Positions 12,637 through 26,768 of a stretch of 64,000 bases of DNA are shown here, piece after piece. Each line of letters opens with the position of its first letter. The first letter of the stretch is position 1. The DNA is taken from contig CANUEZ040000191.1 in NCBI GenBank assembly GCA_948099385.1, positions 6,882,001 to 6,946,000 of the forward strand. Direction: 5' to 3'. The notes below the pieces were generated by a model that did not search any database, was not told the DNA's origin, and was given only the letters and a program-made list of their open reading frames with translations. Made by a program: the position numbers and the translations under genes. The DNA comes from Fasciola hepatica. Taxonomy: Eukaryota; Platyhelminthes; Trematoda; Plagiorchiida; Fasciolidae.

Positions 12637-14025
12637 TTATGAACAATCCCCACACAGATTGCTCATACAATGCAATAGAGCAGTAGCAGAGTAGATTCGT
12701 ATAATATGATTCTCCATGCAGCTTGAACACTGAACTGACAATTGAAAATTATGGAAGCACTGTACAGCTGTTTGAGCCGCTAAGGGAATCATGAGCATTG
12801 CACATGGACAGAGCCCACACGGGGACACGATCAAGGCTTGGGGTGAACGATTGTCAGTCGAACACCCAAACCACAAGGCTATCCGTTATGGGTCTCAACG
12901 CTTTGTTCAACATATACACTACATGATATAGCACAATCCCCAAATTGGATTCGGCTTTCGCTTTCGCTTTGAACGGTAACAACCAAATTCTCGCACACCG
13001 ATCCAATCCTATGTTCCATCACTTCTCTATTTATGGGCCTAAGTAAAACCAAGGCATTCCCTTATGAACAATCCCCACACAGATTGCTCATACAATGCAA
13101 TAGAGCAGTAGCAGAGTAGATTTGTATAATATGATTCTCCATGTAGCTTGAACACTGAACTGACCATTGGAAATTATGGAAGCACTGTACAGCTGTTTGA
13201 GCCGCTAAGGGAATCATGAGCATTGCACATGGACAGAGCCTACACGGGGACACGAACAAGGGTTGGGGTGAACGATTGTCAGTCGAACACCCAAACCACA
13301 AGGCTATCCGATATGGGTCTCAACGCATTGTTCAACATATACACTACATGATATAGCACAATCCCCAAATTGGATTCGGCTTTCGCTTTCGCTTTTAACG
13401 GTAACAACCAAATTCTCGCACACCGATCCAATCCTATGTTCCATCACTTCTCTATTTATGGGCCTAAGTAAAACCAAGGCATTCCCTTATGAACAATCCC
13501 CACACAGATTGCTCATACAATGCAATAGAGCAGTAGCAGAGTAGATTTTTATAATATGATTCTAAATGCAGCTTGAACACTGAACTGACCATTGGAAATT
13601 ATGGAAGCACTGTACAGCTGTTTGAGCCGCTAAGGGAATCATGAGCATTGCACATGGACAGAGCCTACACGGGGACACGATCAAGGGTTGGGGTGAACGA
13701 TTGTCAGTCGAACACCCAAACCACAAGGCTATCCGATATGGGTCTCAACGCTTTGTTCAACATATACACTACATGATATAGCACAATCCCCAAATTGGAT
13801 TCGGATTTCGCTTTCGCTTTGAACGGTAACAACCAAATTCTCGCACACCGATCCAATCCTATGTTCCATCACTTCTCTATTTATGGGCCTAAGTAAAACC
13901 AAGGCATTCCCTTATGAACAATCCCCACACAGATTGCTCATACAATGCAATAGAGCAGTAGCAGAGTAGATTTGTATAATATGATTCTCCATGCAGCTTG
14001 AACACTGAACTGACCATTGAAAATG
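12637..14025. repeat. Ordinary monomers
   Basis: Just over three units at exact 425-bp spacing with mixed two-state variants. The unit at 13487 has 'tagatttttataat' and 'tctaaatgcagc' as private changes (near 13543-13570). No other feature is seen. Confidence 0.85.
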
Positions 14026-17000
14026 ATGGAAGCACTGTACAGCTGTTTGATCCGCTAAGGGAATCATGAGCATTGCACATGGACAGAGCCCACACGGGGA
14101 CACGAACAAGGGTTGGGGTGAACGAATGTCAGTCGAACACCCAAACCACAAGGCTATCCGATATGGGTCTCAACGCTTTGTTCAACATATACAATACATG
14201 ATATAGCACAATCCCCAAATTGGATTCGGCTTTCGCTTTCGCTTTGAACGGTAACAACCAAATTCTCGCACACCGATCCAATCCTATTTTCCATCACTTC
14301 TCCATTTATGGGCCTAAGGAAAACCAAGGCATTCCCTCATGAACAATCCCCACACAGATTGCTCATACAATGCAATAGAGCAGTAGCAGAGTAGATTTGT
14401 ATAATATGATTCTCCATGCAGCTTGAACACTGAACTGACCATTGAAAATGATGGAAGCACTGTACAGCTGTTTGATCCGCTAAGGGAATCATGAGCATTG
14501 CACATGGACAGAGCCTACACGGGGACACGATCAAGGGTTGGGGTGAACGAATGTCAGTCGAACACCCAAACCACAAGGCTATCCGATATGGGTCTCAACG
14601 CTTTGTTCAACATATACAATACATGATATAGCACAATCCCCAAATTGGATTCGGCTTTCGCATTGGCTTTCTACGGTGTCAATTAAATTCTCGCACACCG
14701 ATCCAATCCTATGTTCCATCACTTCTCTATTTATGGGCCTAAGTAAAACCAAGGCATTCCCTTATGAACAATCCCCACACAGATTGCTCATACAATGCAA
14801 TAGAGCAGTAGCAGAGTAGATTCGTATAATATGATTCTCCATGCAGCTTGAACACTGAACTGACAATTGAAAATTATGGAAGCACTGTACAGCTGTTTGA
14901 GCCGCTAAGGGAATCATGAGCATTGCACATGGACAGAGCCCACACGGGGACACGAACAAGGGTTGGGGTGAACGAATGTCAGTCGAACACCCAAACCACA
15001 AGGCTATCCGATATGGGTCTCAACGCTTTGTTCAACATATACACTACATGATATAGCACAATCCCCAAATTGGATTCGGCTTTCGCTTTCGCTTTGAACG
15101 GTAACAACCAAATTCTCGCACACCGATCCAATCCTATGTTCCATCACTTCTCTATTTATGGGCCTAAGTAAAACCAAGGCATTCCCTTATGAACAATCCC
15201 CACACAGATTGCTCATACAATGCAATAGAGCAGTAGCAGAGTAGATTTGTATAATATGATTCTCCATGCAGCTTGAACACTGAACTGACCATTGGAAATT
15301 ATGGAAGCACTGTACAGCTGTTTGATCCGCTAAGGGAATCATGAGCATTGCAAATGGACAGAGCCCACACGGAGACACGAACAAGGGTTGGGGTGAACGA
15401 ATGTCACTCGAACACCCAAACCACAAGGCTATCCGATATGGGTCTCAACGCTTTGTTCAACATAAACACTACATTATATAGCACAATCCCCAAATTGGAT
15501 TCGGCTTTCGCTTTCGCTTTGAACGGTAACAACCAAATTCTCGCACACCGATCCAATCCTATTTTCCATCACTTCTCTATTTATGGGCCTAAGTAAAACC
15601 AAGGCATTCCCTTATGAACAATCCCCACACAGATTGCTCATACAATGCAATAGAGCAGTAGCAGAGTAGATTTGTATAATATGATTCTCCATGCAGCTTG
15701 AACACTGAACTGACCATTGAAAATTATGGAAGCACTGTACAGCTGTTTGATCCGCTAAGGGAATCATGAGCATTGCACATGGACAGAGCCCACACGGGGA
15801 CACGAACAAGGGTTGGGGTGAACGAATGTCAGTCGAACACCCAAACCACAAGGCTATCCGATATGGGTCTCAACGCTTTGTTCAACATATACAATACATG
15901 ATATAGCACAATCCCCAAATTGGATTCGGCTTTCGCTTTCGCTTTGAACGGTAACAACCAAATTCTCGCACACCGATCCAATCCTATTTTCCATCACTTC
16001 TCCATTTATGGGCCTAAGGAAAACCAAGGCATTCCCTCATGAACAATCCCCACACAGATTGCTCATACAATGCAATAGAGCAGTAGCAGAGTAGATTTGT
16101 ATAATATGATTCTCCATGCAGCTTGAACACTGAACTGACCATTGAAAATGATGGAAGCACTGTACAGCTGTTTGATCCGCTAAGGGAATCATGAGCATTG
16201 CACATGGACAGAGCCTACACGGGGACACGATCAAGGGTTGGGGTGAACGAATGTCAGTCGAACACCCAAACCACAAGGCTATCCGATATGGGTCTCAACG
16301 CTTTGTTCAACATATACAATACATGATATAGCACAATCCCCAAATTGGATTCGGCTTTCGCATTGGCTTTCTACGGTGTCAATTAAATTCTCGCACACCG
16401 ATCCAATCCTATGTTCCATCACTTCTCTATTTATGGGCCTAAGTAAAACCAAGGCATTCCCTTATGAACAATCCCCACACAGATTGCTCATACAATGCCA
16501 TAGAGCAGTAGCAGAGTAGATTCGTATAATATGATTCTCCATGCAGCTTGAACACTGAACTGACAATTGAAAATTATGGAAGCACTGTACAGCTGTTTGA
16601 GCCGCTAAGGGAATCATGAGCATTGCACATGGACAGAGCCCACACGGGGACACGAACAAGGGTTGGGGTGAACGAATGTCAGTCGAACACCCAAACCACA
16701 AGGCTATCCGATATGGGTCTCAACGCTTTGTTCAACATATACACTACATGATATAGCACAATCCCCAAATTGGATTCGGCTTTCGCTTTCGCTTTGAACG
16801 GTAACAACCAAATTCTCGCACACCGATCCAATCCTATGTTCCATCACTTCTCTATTTATGGGCCTAAGTAAAACCAAGGCATTCCCTTATGAACAATCCC
16901 CACACAGATTGCTCATACAATGCAATAGAGCAGTAGCAGAGTAGATTTGTATAATATGATTCTCCATGCAGCTTGAACACTGAACTGACCATTGGAAATT

Positions 17001-17425
17001 ATGGAAGCACTGTACAGCTGTTTGATCCGCTAAGGGAATCATGAGCATTGCAAATGGACAGAGCCCACACGGAGACACGAACAAGGGTTGGGGTGAACGA
17101 ATGTCACTCGAACACCCAAACCACAAGGCTATCCGATATGGGTCTCAACGCTTTGTTCAACATAAACACTACATTATATAGCACAATCCCCAAATTGGAT
17201 TCGGCTTTCGCTTTCGCTTTGAACGGTAACAACCAAATTCTCGCACACCGATCCAATCCTATTTTCCATCACTTCTCTATTTATGGGCCTAAGTAAAACC
17301 AAGGCATTCCCTTATGAACAATCCCCACACAGATTGCTCATACAATGCAATAGAGCAGTAGCAGAGTAGATTTGTATAATATGATTCTCCATGCAGCTTG
17401 AACACTGAACTGACCATTGAAAATG
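14026..17425. repeat. Tandem duplication of a 4-monomer block (1700 bp x 2)
   Basis: Bases 14026-15725 are repeated at 15726-17425. I found one mismatch (14799 a, 16499 c) while reading along; the boundary base is g at 14025, t at 15725 and g at 17425. Shared private markers include 'ctacggtgtcaattaaat' (near 14670 and 16370), 'attgcaaatggacag' (15348 and 17048) and 'ctacattatatagc' (15469 and 17169). Such similarity indicates a very recent unequal exchange or an assembly duplication. Confidence 0.9.
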
Positions 17426-20400
17426 ATGGAAGCACTGTACAGCTGTTTGAGCCGCTAAGAAAATCATGAGCATTGCACATGGACAGAGCCTACACGGGGA
17501 CACGATCAAGGCTTGGGGTGAACGATTGTCAGTCGAACACCCAAACCACAAGGCTATCCGATATGGGTCTCAACGCTTTGTTCAACATATACACTACATG
17601 ATATAGCACAATCCCCAAATTGGATTCGGCTTTCGCTTTCGCTTTGAACGGTAACAACCAAATTCTCGCACACCGATCCAATCCTATGTTCCATCACTTC
17701 TCTATTTATGGGCCTAAGTAAAACCAAGGCATTCCCTTATGAACAATCCCCACACAGATTGCTCATACAATGCAATAGAGCAGTAGCAGAGTAGATTCGT
17801 ATAATATGATTCTCCATGCAGCTTGAACACTGAACTGACCATTGAAAATGATGGAAGCACTGTACAACTGATTGATCCGCTAAGGGAATCATGAGCATTG
17901 CACATGGACAGAGCCCACACGGGGACACGAACAAGGGTTGGGGTGAACGAATGTCAGTCGAACACCCAAACCACAAGGCTATCCGATATGGGTCTCAACG
18001 CTTTGTTCAACATATACAATACATGATATAGCACAATCCCCAAATTGGATTCGGCTTTCGCTTTCGCTTTGAACGGTAACAACCAAATTCTCGCACACCG
18101 ATCCAATCCTATTTTCCATCACTTCTCCATTTATGGGCCTAAGTAAAACCAAGGCATTCCCTTATGAACAATCCCCACACAGATTGCTCATACAATGCAA
18201 TAGAGCAGTAGCAGAGTAGATTTGTATAATATGATTCTCCATGCAGCTTGAACACTGAACTGACCATTGAAAATGATGGAAGCACTGTACAGCTGTTTGA
18301 TCCGCTAAGGGAATCATGAGCATTGCACATGGACAGAGCCTACACGGGGACACGATCAAGGGTTGGGGTGAACGAATGTCAGTCGAACACCCAAACCACA
18401 AGGCTATCCGATATGGGTCTCAACGCTTTGTTCAACATATACAATACATGATATAGCACAATCCCCAAATTGGATTCGGCTTTCGCATTGGCTTTCTACG
18501 GTGACAATCAAATTCTCGCACACCGATCCAATCCTATGTTCAATCACTTCTCTATTTATGGGCCTAAGTAAAACCAAGGCATTCCCTTATGAACAATCCC
18601 CACACAGATTGCTCATACAATGCAATAGAGCAGTAGCAGAGTAGATTCGTATAATATGATTCTCCATGCAGCTTGAACACTGAACTGACCATTGGAAATT
18701 ATGGAAGCACTGTACAGCTGTTTGAGCCGCTAAGGGAATCATGAGCATTGCACATGGACAGAGCCCACACGGGGACACGAACAAGGGTTGGGGTGAACGA
18801 ATGTCAGTCGAACACCCAAACCACAAGGCTATCCGATATGGGTCTCAGCGCTTTGTTCAACATATACAATACATGATATAGCACAATCCCCAAATTGGAT
18901 TCGGCTTTCGCTTTCGCTTTGAACGGTAACAACCAAATTCTCGCACACCGATCCAATCCTATGTTCCATCACTTCTCTATTTATGGGCCTAAGTAAAACC
19001 AAGGCATTCCCTTATGAACAATCCCCACACAGATTGCTCATACAATGCAATAGAGCAGTAGCAGAGTAGATTTGTATAATATGATTCTCCATGCAGCTTG
19101 AACACTGAACTGACCATTGAAAATGATGGAAGCACTGTACAGCTGTTTGAGCCGCTAAGGGAATCATGAGCATTGCACATGGACAGAGCCCACACGGAGA
19201 CACGAACAAGGGTTGGGGTGAACGAATGTCACTCGAACACCCAAACCACAAGGCTATCCGATATGGGTCTCAACGCTTTGTTCAACATATACAATACATG
19301 ATATAGCACAATCCCCAAATTGGATTCGGCTTTCGCATTGGCTTTCTACGGTGACAATCAAATTCTCGCACACCGATCCAATCCTATGTTCCATCACTTC
19401 TCTATTTATGGGCCTAAGTAAAACCAAGGCATTCCCTTATGAACAATCCCCACACAGATTGCTCATACAATGCAATAGAGCAGTAACAGAGTAGATTCGT
19501 ATAATATGATTCTCCATGCAGCTTGAACACTGAACTGACAATTGAAAATTATGGAAGCACTGTACAGCTGTTTGATCCGCTAAGGGAATCATGAGCATTG
19601 CACATGGACAGAGCCCACACGGGGACACGAACAAGGGTTGGGGTGAACGAATGTCAGTCGAACACCCAAACCACAATGCTATCCGATATGGGTCTGAACG
19701 CTTTGTTCAACATATACACTACATGATATAGCACAATCCCCAAATTGGATTCGGCTTTCGCTTTCGCTTTGAACGGTAACAACCAAATTCTCGCACACCG
19801 ATCCAATCCTATGTTCCATCACTTCTCTATTTATGGGCCTAAGTAAAACCAAGGCATTCCCTTATGAACAATCCCCACACAGATTGCTCATACAATGCAA
19901 TAGAGCAGTAGCAGAGTAGATTTGTATAATATGATTCTCCATGCAGCTTGAACACTGAACTGACCATTGGAAATTATGGAAGCACTGTACAGCTGTTTGA
20001 GCCGCTAAGGGAATCATGAGCATTGCACATGGACAGAGCCCACACGGAGACACGAACAAGGGTTGGGGTGAACGAATGTCACTCGAACACCCAAACCACA
20101 AGGCTATCCCATATGGGTCTCAACGCTTTGTTCAACATAAACACTACATGATATAGCACAATCCCCAAATTGGATTCGGCTTTCGCTTTCGCTTTGAACG
20201 GTAACAACCAAATTCTCGCACACCGATCCAATCCTATTTTCCATCACTTCTCTATTTATGGGCCTAAGTAAAACCAAGGCATTCCCTTATGAACAATCCC
20301 CACACAGATTGCTCATACAATGCAATAGAGCAGTAGCAGAGTAGATTTGTATAATATGATTCTCCATGCAGCTTGAACACTGAACTGACCATTGAAAATG

Positions 20401-23212
20401 ATGGAAGCACTGTACAGCTGTTTGAGCCGCTAAGGGAATCATGAGCATTGCACATGGACAGAGCCTACACGGGGACACGAACAAGGGTTGGGGTGAACGA
20501 ATGTCAGTCGAACACCCAAACCACAAGGCTATCCGATATGGGTCTCAACGCTTTGTTCAACATATACAATACATGATATAGCACAATCCCCAAATTGGAT
20601 TCGGATTTCGCTTTCGCTTTGAACGGTAACAACCAAATTCTCGCACACCGATCCAATCCTATGTTCCATCACTTCTCTATTTATGGGCCTAAGTAAAACC
20701 AAGGCATTCCCTTATGAACAATCCCCACACAGATTGCTCATACAATGCAATAGAGCAGTAGCAGAGTAGATTTGTATAATATGATTCTCCATGCAGCTTG
20801 AACACTGAACTGACCATTGGAAATTATGGAAGCACTGTACAGCTGTTTGAGTCGCTAAGGGAATCATGAACATTGCAAATGGACAGAGCCCACACGGAGA
20901 CACGAACAAGGGTTGGGGTGAACGAATGTCACTCGAACACCCAAACCACAAGGCTATCCGATATGGGTCTCAACGCTTTGTTCAACATAGACACTACATG
21001 ATATAGCACAATCCCCAAATTGGATTCGGCTTTCGCTTTCGCTTTGAACGGTAACAACCAAATTCTCGCACACCGATCCAATCCTATGTTCCATCACTTC
21101 TCTATTTATGGGCCTAAGTAAAACCAAGGCATTCCCTTATGAACAATCCCCACACAGATTGCTCATACAATGCAATAGAGCAGTAGCAGATTAGATTTGT
21201 ATAATATGATTCTCCATGCAGCTTGAACACTGAACTGACCATTGAAAATGATGGAAGCACTGTACAGCTGTTTGATCCGCTAAGGGAATCATGAGCATTG
21301 CACATGGACAGAGCCCACACGGGGACACGAACAAGGGTTGGGGTGAACGAATGTCACTAGAACATCCAAACCACAAGGCTATCCGATATGGGTCTGAACG
21401 CTTTGTTCAACATATACACTACATGATATAGCACAATCCCCAAATTGGATTCGGCTTTCGCTTTCGCTTTGAACGGTAACAACCAAATTCTCGCACACCG
21501 ATCCAATCCTATGTTCCATCACTTCTCTATTTATGGGCCTAAGTAAAACCAAGGCATTCCCTTATGAACAATCCCCACACAGATTGCTCATACAATGCAA
21601 TAGAGCGGTAGCAGAGTAGATTTGTATAATATGATTCTCCATGCAGCTTGAACACTGAACTGACCATTGAAAATGATGGAAGCACTGTACAGCTGTTTGA
21701 TCCGCTAAGGGAATCATGAGCATTGCACATGGACAGAGCCCACACGGAGACACGAACAAGGGTTGGGGTGAACGAATGTCACTCGAACACCCAAAACACA
21801 AGGCTATCCGATATGGGTCTCAACGCTTTGTTCAACATAAACACTACATGATATAGCACAATCCCCAAATTGGATTCGGCTTTCGCTTTCGCTTTGAACG
21901 GTAACAACCAAATTCTCGCACACCGATCCAATCCTATTTTCCATCACTTCTCTATTTATGGGCCTAAGTAAAACCAAGGCATTCCCTTATGAACAATCCC
22001 CACACAGATTGCTCATACAATGCAATAGAGCAGTAGCAGAGTACATTTGTATAATATGATTCTCCATGCAGCTTGAACACTGAACTGACCATTGAAAATG
22101 ATGGAAGCACTGTACAGCTGTTTGATCCGCTAAGGGAATTATGAGCATTGCACATGGACAGAGCCCACACGGGGACACGAACAAGGGTTGGGGTGAACGA
22201 ATGTCACTCGAACATCCAAACCCCAAGGCTATCCGATATGGGTCTCAACGCTTTGTTCAACATATACACTACATGATATAGCACAATCCCCAAATTGGAT
22301 TCGGCTTTCGCTTTCGCTTTGAACGGTAACAACCAAATTCTCGCACACCGATCCAATCCTATGTTCCATCACTTCTCTATTTATGGGCCTAAGTAAAACC
22401 AAGGCATTCCCTTATAAACAATCCCCACACAGATTGCTCATACAATGCAATAGAGCAGTAGCAGAGTAGATTTGTATAATATGATTCTCCATGCAGCTTG
22501 AACACTGAACTGACCATTGAAAATGATGGAAGCACTGTACAGCTGTTTGATCCGCTAAGGGAATCATGAGCATTGCCAAGGACAGGGCCCACACGGAGAC
22601 ACGAACAAATGTTGGGGTGAACGAATGTCAGTCGAACACCCAAACCACAAGGCTATCCGATATGGGTCTCAACGCTTTGTTCAACAAATACACTGCATGA
22701 TATAGCACAATCCCCAAATTGGATTCGGCTTTCGCTTTCGCTTTGAACGGTAACAACCAAATTCTCGCACACCGATCCAATCCTATTTTCCATCACTTCT
22801 CTATTTATGGGCCTAAGTAAAACCAAGGCATTCCCTTATGAACAATCCCCACACAGATTGCTCATACAATGCAATAGAGCAGTAGCAGAGTAGATTTGTA
22901 TAATATGATTCTCCATGCAGCTTGAACACTGAACTGACCATTGGAAATTATGGAAGCACTGTACAGCTGTTTGAGCCGCTAAGGGAATCATGAGCATTGC
23001 ACATGGACAGAGCCTACGCGGGGACACGAACAAGGGTTGGGGTGAACGATTGTCAGTCGAACACCCAAACCACAAGGCTATCCGATATGGGTCTCAACGC
23101 TTCGTTCAACATATACACTACATGATATAGCACAATCCCCAAATTGGATTCGGATTTCGCTTTCGCTTTGAACGGTAACAACCAAATTCTCGCACACCGA
23201 TCCAATCCTATG
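17426..23212. repeat. Mixed monomers
   Basis: About 13 and a half units with 425-bp spacing, except the 424-bp unit listed separately. Two form B cassettes (18485, 19335) each precede a unit with 'gtagattcgtata'. Private changes include 'gctaagaaaatcatgag' near 17452 and 'gagattag' near 21189. I see nothing here apart from satellite. Confidence 0.85.
22412..22835. repeat. 424-bp monomer with 1-bp deletion
   Basis: One base is missing near 22577, where 'attgccaaggacaggg' replaces the usual 'attgcacatggacagag'. Nearby private changes are 'cttataaacaatc' (near 22412), 'acaaatgttgggg' (22605) and 'caaatacactgcatg' (22685). This unit is more damaged than its neighbours and may have escaped recent homogenisation. 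Confidence 0.9.
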
Positions 23213-26200
23213 TTCCATCACTTCTCTATTTATGGGCCTAAGTAAAACCAAGGCATTCCCTTATGAACAATCCCCACACAGATTGCTCATACAATGCAAT
23301 AGAGCAGTAGCAGAGTAGATTTGTATAATATGATTCTCCATGCAGCTTGAACACTGAACTGACCATTGAAAATGATGGAAGCACTGTACAGCTGTTTGAT
23401 CCGCTAAGGGAATCATGAGCATTGCACATGGACAGAGCCTACACGGGGACACGATCAAGGGTTGGGGTGAACGATTGTCAGTCGAACACCCAAACCACAA
23501 GGCTATCCGATATGGGTCCTAACGCATTGTTCAACATATACACTACATGATATAGCACAATCCCCAAATTGGATTCGGCTTTCGCTTTCGCTTTGAACGG
23601 TAACAACCAAATTCTCGCACACCGATCCAATCCTAGGTTCCATCAATTCTCTATTTATGGGCCTAAGTAAAACCAAGGCATTCCCTTATGAACAATCCCC
23701 ACACAGATTGCTCATACAATGCAATAGAGCAGTAGCAGAGTAGATTTGTATAATATGATTCTCCATGCAGCTTGAACACTGAACTGACCATTGAAAATGA
23801 TGGAAGCTCTGTAGAGCTGGTTGATCCGCTAAGGGAATCATGAGCATTGCACATGGACAGAGCCCACACGGGGACACGATCAAGGGTTGGGGTGAACGAT
23901 TGTCAGTCGAACACCCAAACCACAAGGCTATCCCATATGGGTCTCAACGCTTTGTTCAACATATACACTAAATGATATAGCACAATCCACAAATTGGCTT
24001 CGGCTTTCGCTTTCGCTTTGAACGGTAACAACCAAATTCTCGCACACCAATCGCATCCTATGTTCCATCAATTCTCTATTTATGGGCCTAAGTAAAACCA
24101 AGGCATTCCCTTATGAACAATCCCCACACAGATTGCTCATACAATGCAATAGAGCAGTAGCAGAGTAGATTTGTATAATATGATTCTCCATGCAGCTTGA
24201 ACACTGAACTGACCATTGAAAATGATGGAAGCACTGTACAGCTGTTTGATCCGCTAAGGGAATCATGAGCATTGCACATGGACAGAGCCCACACGGGGAC
24301 ACGAACAAGGGTTGGGGTGAACGATTGTCAGTCGAACACCCAAACCACAAGGCTATCCCATATGGGTCTCAACGCTTTGTTCAACATATACAATACATGA
24401 TATAGCACAATCCCCAAATTGGATTCGGCTTTCGCATTGGCTTTTTACGGTGACAATCAAATTCTCGCACACCGATCCAATCCTGTGTTCCATCACTTCT
24501 CTATTTATGGGCCTAAGTAAAACCAAGGCATTCCCTTATGAACAATCCCCACACAGATTGCTCATACAATGCAATAGAGCAGTAGCAGAGTAGATTTGTA
24601 TAATATGATTCTCCATGCAGCTTGAACACTGAACTGACCATTGAAAATGATGGAAGCACTGTACAGCTGTTTGATCCGCTAAGGGAATCATGAGCATTGC
24701 ACATGGACAGAGCCCACACGGGGACACGAACAAGGGTTGGGGTGAACGAATGTCAGTCGAACACCCAAACCACAAGGCTATCCGATATGGGTCTGAACGC
24801 TTTGTTCAACATATACAATACATGATATAGCACAATCCCCAAATCGGATTCGGCTTTCGCTTTCGCTTTGAAAGGTAACAATCAAATTTTCGCACACCGA
24901 TCCAATCCTATTTTCCATCACTTCTCTATTTATGGGCCTAAGTAAAACCAAGGCATTCCCTTATGAACAATCCCCACACAGATTGCTCATACAATGCAAT
25001 AGAGCAGTAGCAGAGTAGATTTGTATAATATGATTCTCCATGCAGCTTGAACACTGAACTGACCATTGAAAATGATGGAAGCACTGTACAGCTGTTTGAT
25101 CCGCTAAGGGAATCATGAGCATTGCACATGGACAGAGCCTACACGGGGACACGATCAAGGGTTGGGGTGAACGATTGTCAGTCGAACACCCAAACCACAA
25201 GGCTATCCGATATGGGTCCTAACGCATTGTTCAACATATACACTACATGATATAGCACAATCCCCAAATTGGATTCGGCTTTCGCTTTCGCTTTGAACGG
25301 TAACAACCAAATTCTCGCACACCGATCCAATCCTAGGTTCCATCAATTCTCTATTTATGGGCCTAAGTAAAACCAAGGCATTCCCTTATGAACAATCCCC
25401 ACACAGATTGCTCATACAATGCAATAGAGCAGTAGCAGAGTAGATTTGTATAATATGATTCTCCATGCAGCTTGAACACTGAACTGACCATTGAAAATGA
25501 TGGAAGCTCTGTAGAGCTGGTTGATCCGCTAAGGGAATCATGAGCATTGCACATGGACAGAGCCCACACGGGGACACGATCAAGGGTTGGGGTGAACGAT
25601 TGTCAGTCGAACACCCAAACCACAAGGCTATCCCATATGGGTCTCAACGCTTTGTTCAACATATACACTAAATGATATAGCACAATCCACAAATTGGCTT
25701 CGGCTTTCGCTTTCGCTTTGAACGGTAACAACCAAATTCTCGCACACCAATCGCATCCTATGTTCCATCAATTCTCTATTTATGGGCCTAAGTAAAACCA
25801 AGGCATTCCCTTATGAACAATCCCCACACAGATTGCTCATACAATGCAATAGAGCAGTAGCAGAGTAGATTTGTATAATATGATTCTCCATGCAGCTTGA
25901 ACACTGAACTGACCATTGAAAATGATGGAAGCACTGTACAGCTGTTTGATCCGCTAAGGGAATCATGAGCATTGCACATGGACAGAGCCCACACGGGGAC
26001 ACGAACAAGGGTTGGGGTGAACGATTGTCAGTCGAACACCCAAACCACAAGGCTATCCCATATGGGTCTCAACGCTTTGTTCAACATATACAATACATGA
26101 TATAGCACAATCCCCAAATTGGATTCGGCTTTCGCATTGGCTTTTTACGGTGACAATCAAATTCTCGCACACCGATCCAATCCTGTGTTCCATCACTTCT

Positions 26201-26768
26201 CTATTTATGGGCCTAAGTAAAACCAAGGCATTCCCTTATGAACAATCCCCACACAGATTGCTCATACAATGCAATAGAGCAGTAGCAGAGTAGATTTGTA
26301 TAATATGATTCTCCATGCAGCTTGAACACTGAACTGACCATTGAAAATGATGGAAGCACTGTACAGCTGTTTGATCCGCTAAGGGAATCATGAGCATTGC
26401 ACATGGACAGAGCCCACACGGGGACACGAACAAGGGTTGGGGTGAACGAATGTCAGTCGAACACCCAAACCACAAGGCTATCCGATATGGGTCTGAACGC
26501 TTTGTTCAACATATACAATACATGATATAGCACAATCCCCAAATCGGATTCGGCTTTCGCTTTCGCTTTGAAAGGTAACAATCAAATTTTCGCACACCGA
26601 TCCAATCCTATTTTCCATCACTTCTCTATTTATGGGCCTAAGTAAAACCAAGGCATTCCCTTATGAACAATCCCCACACAGATTGCTCATACAATGCAAT
26701 AGAGCAGTAGCAGAGTAGATTTGTATAATATGATTCTCCATGCAGCTTGAACACTGAACTGACCATTG
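23213..26768. repeat. Tandem duplication of a 4-monomer block, apparently identical
   Basis: Sequence 23213-25068 matches 24913-26768 at an offset of exactly 1700 bp, and I found no mismatch while reading. Shared private markers are 'tatgggtcctaacgcat' (23513, 25213), 'cctaggttccatcaa' (23634, 25334), 'gctctgtagagctgg' (23806, 25506), 'cactaaatgatatag' (23966, 25666) and 'cctgtgttcc' (24482, 26182). The match breaks at 23212/24912 on the left and 25069/26769 on the right. The overlap of the matched intervals shows that the block repeats a little more than twice. Confidence 0.92.

Noticed and set aside
15348..15596. 82-codon plus-strand frames at 15348, 17048 and 62936
   Set aside because: They are open only because the usual TGA in 'acatgatatag' is mutated in these units. 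The first two are copies of one duplication. No domain is recognisable.
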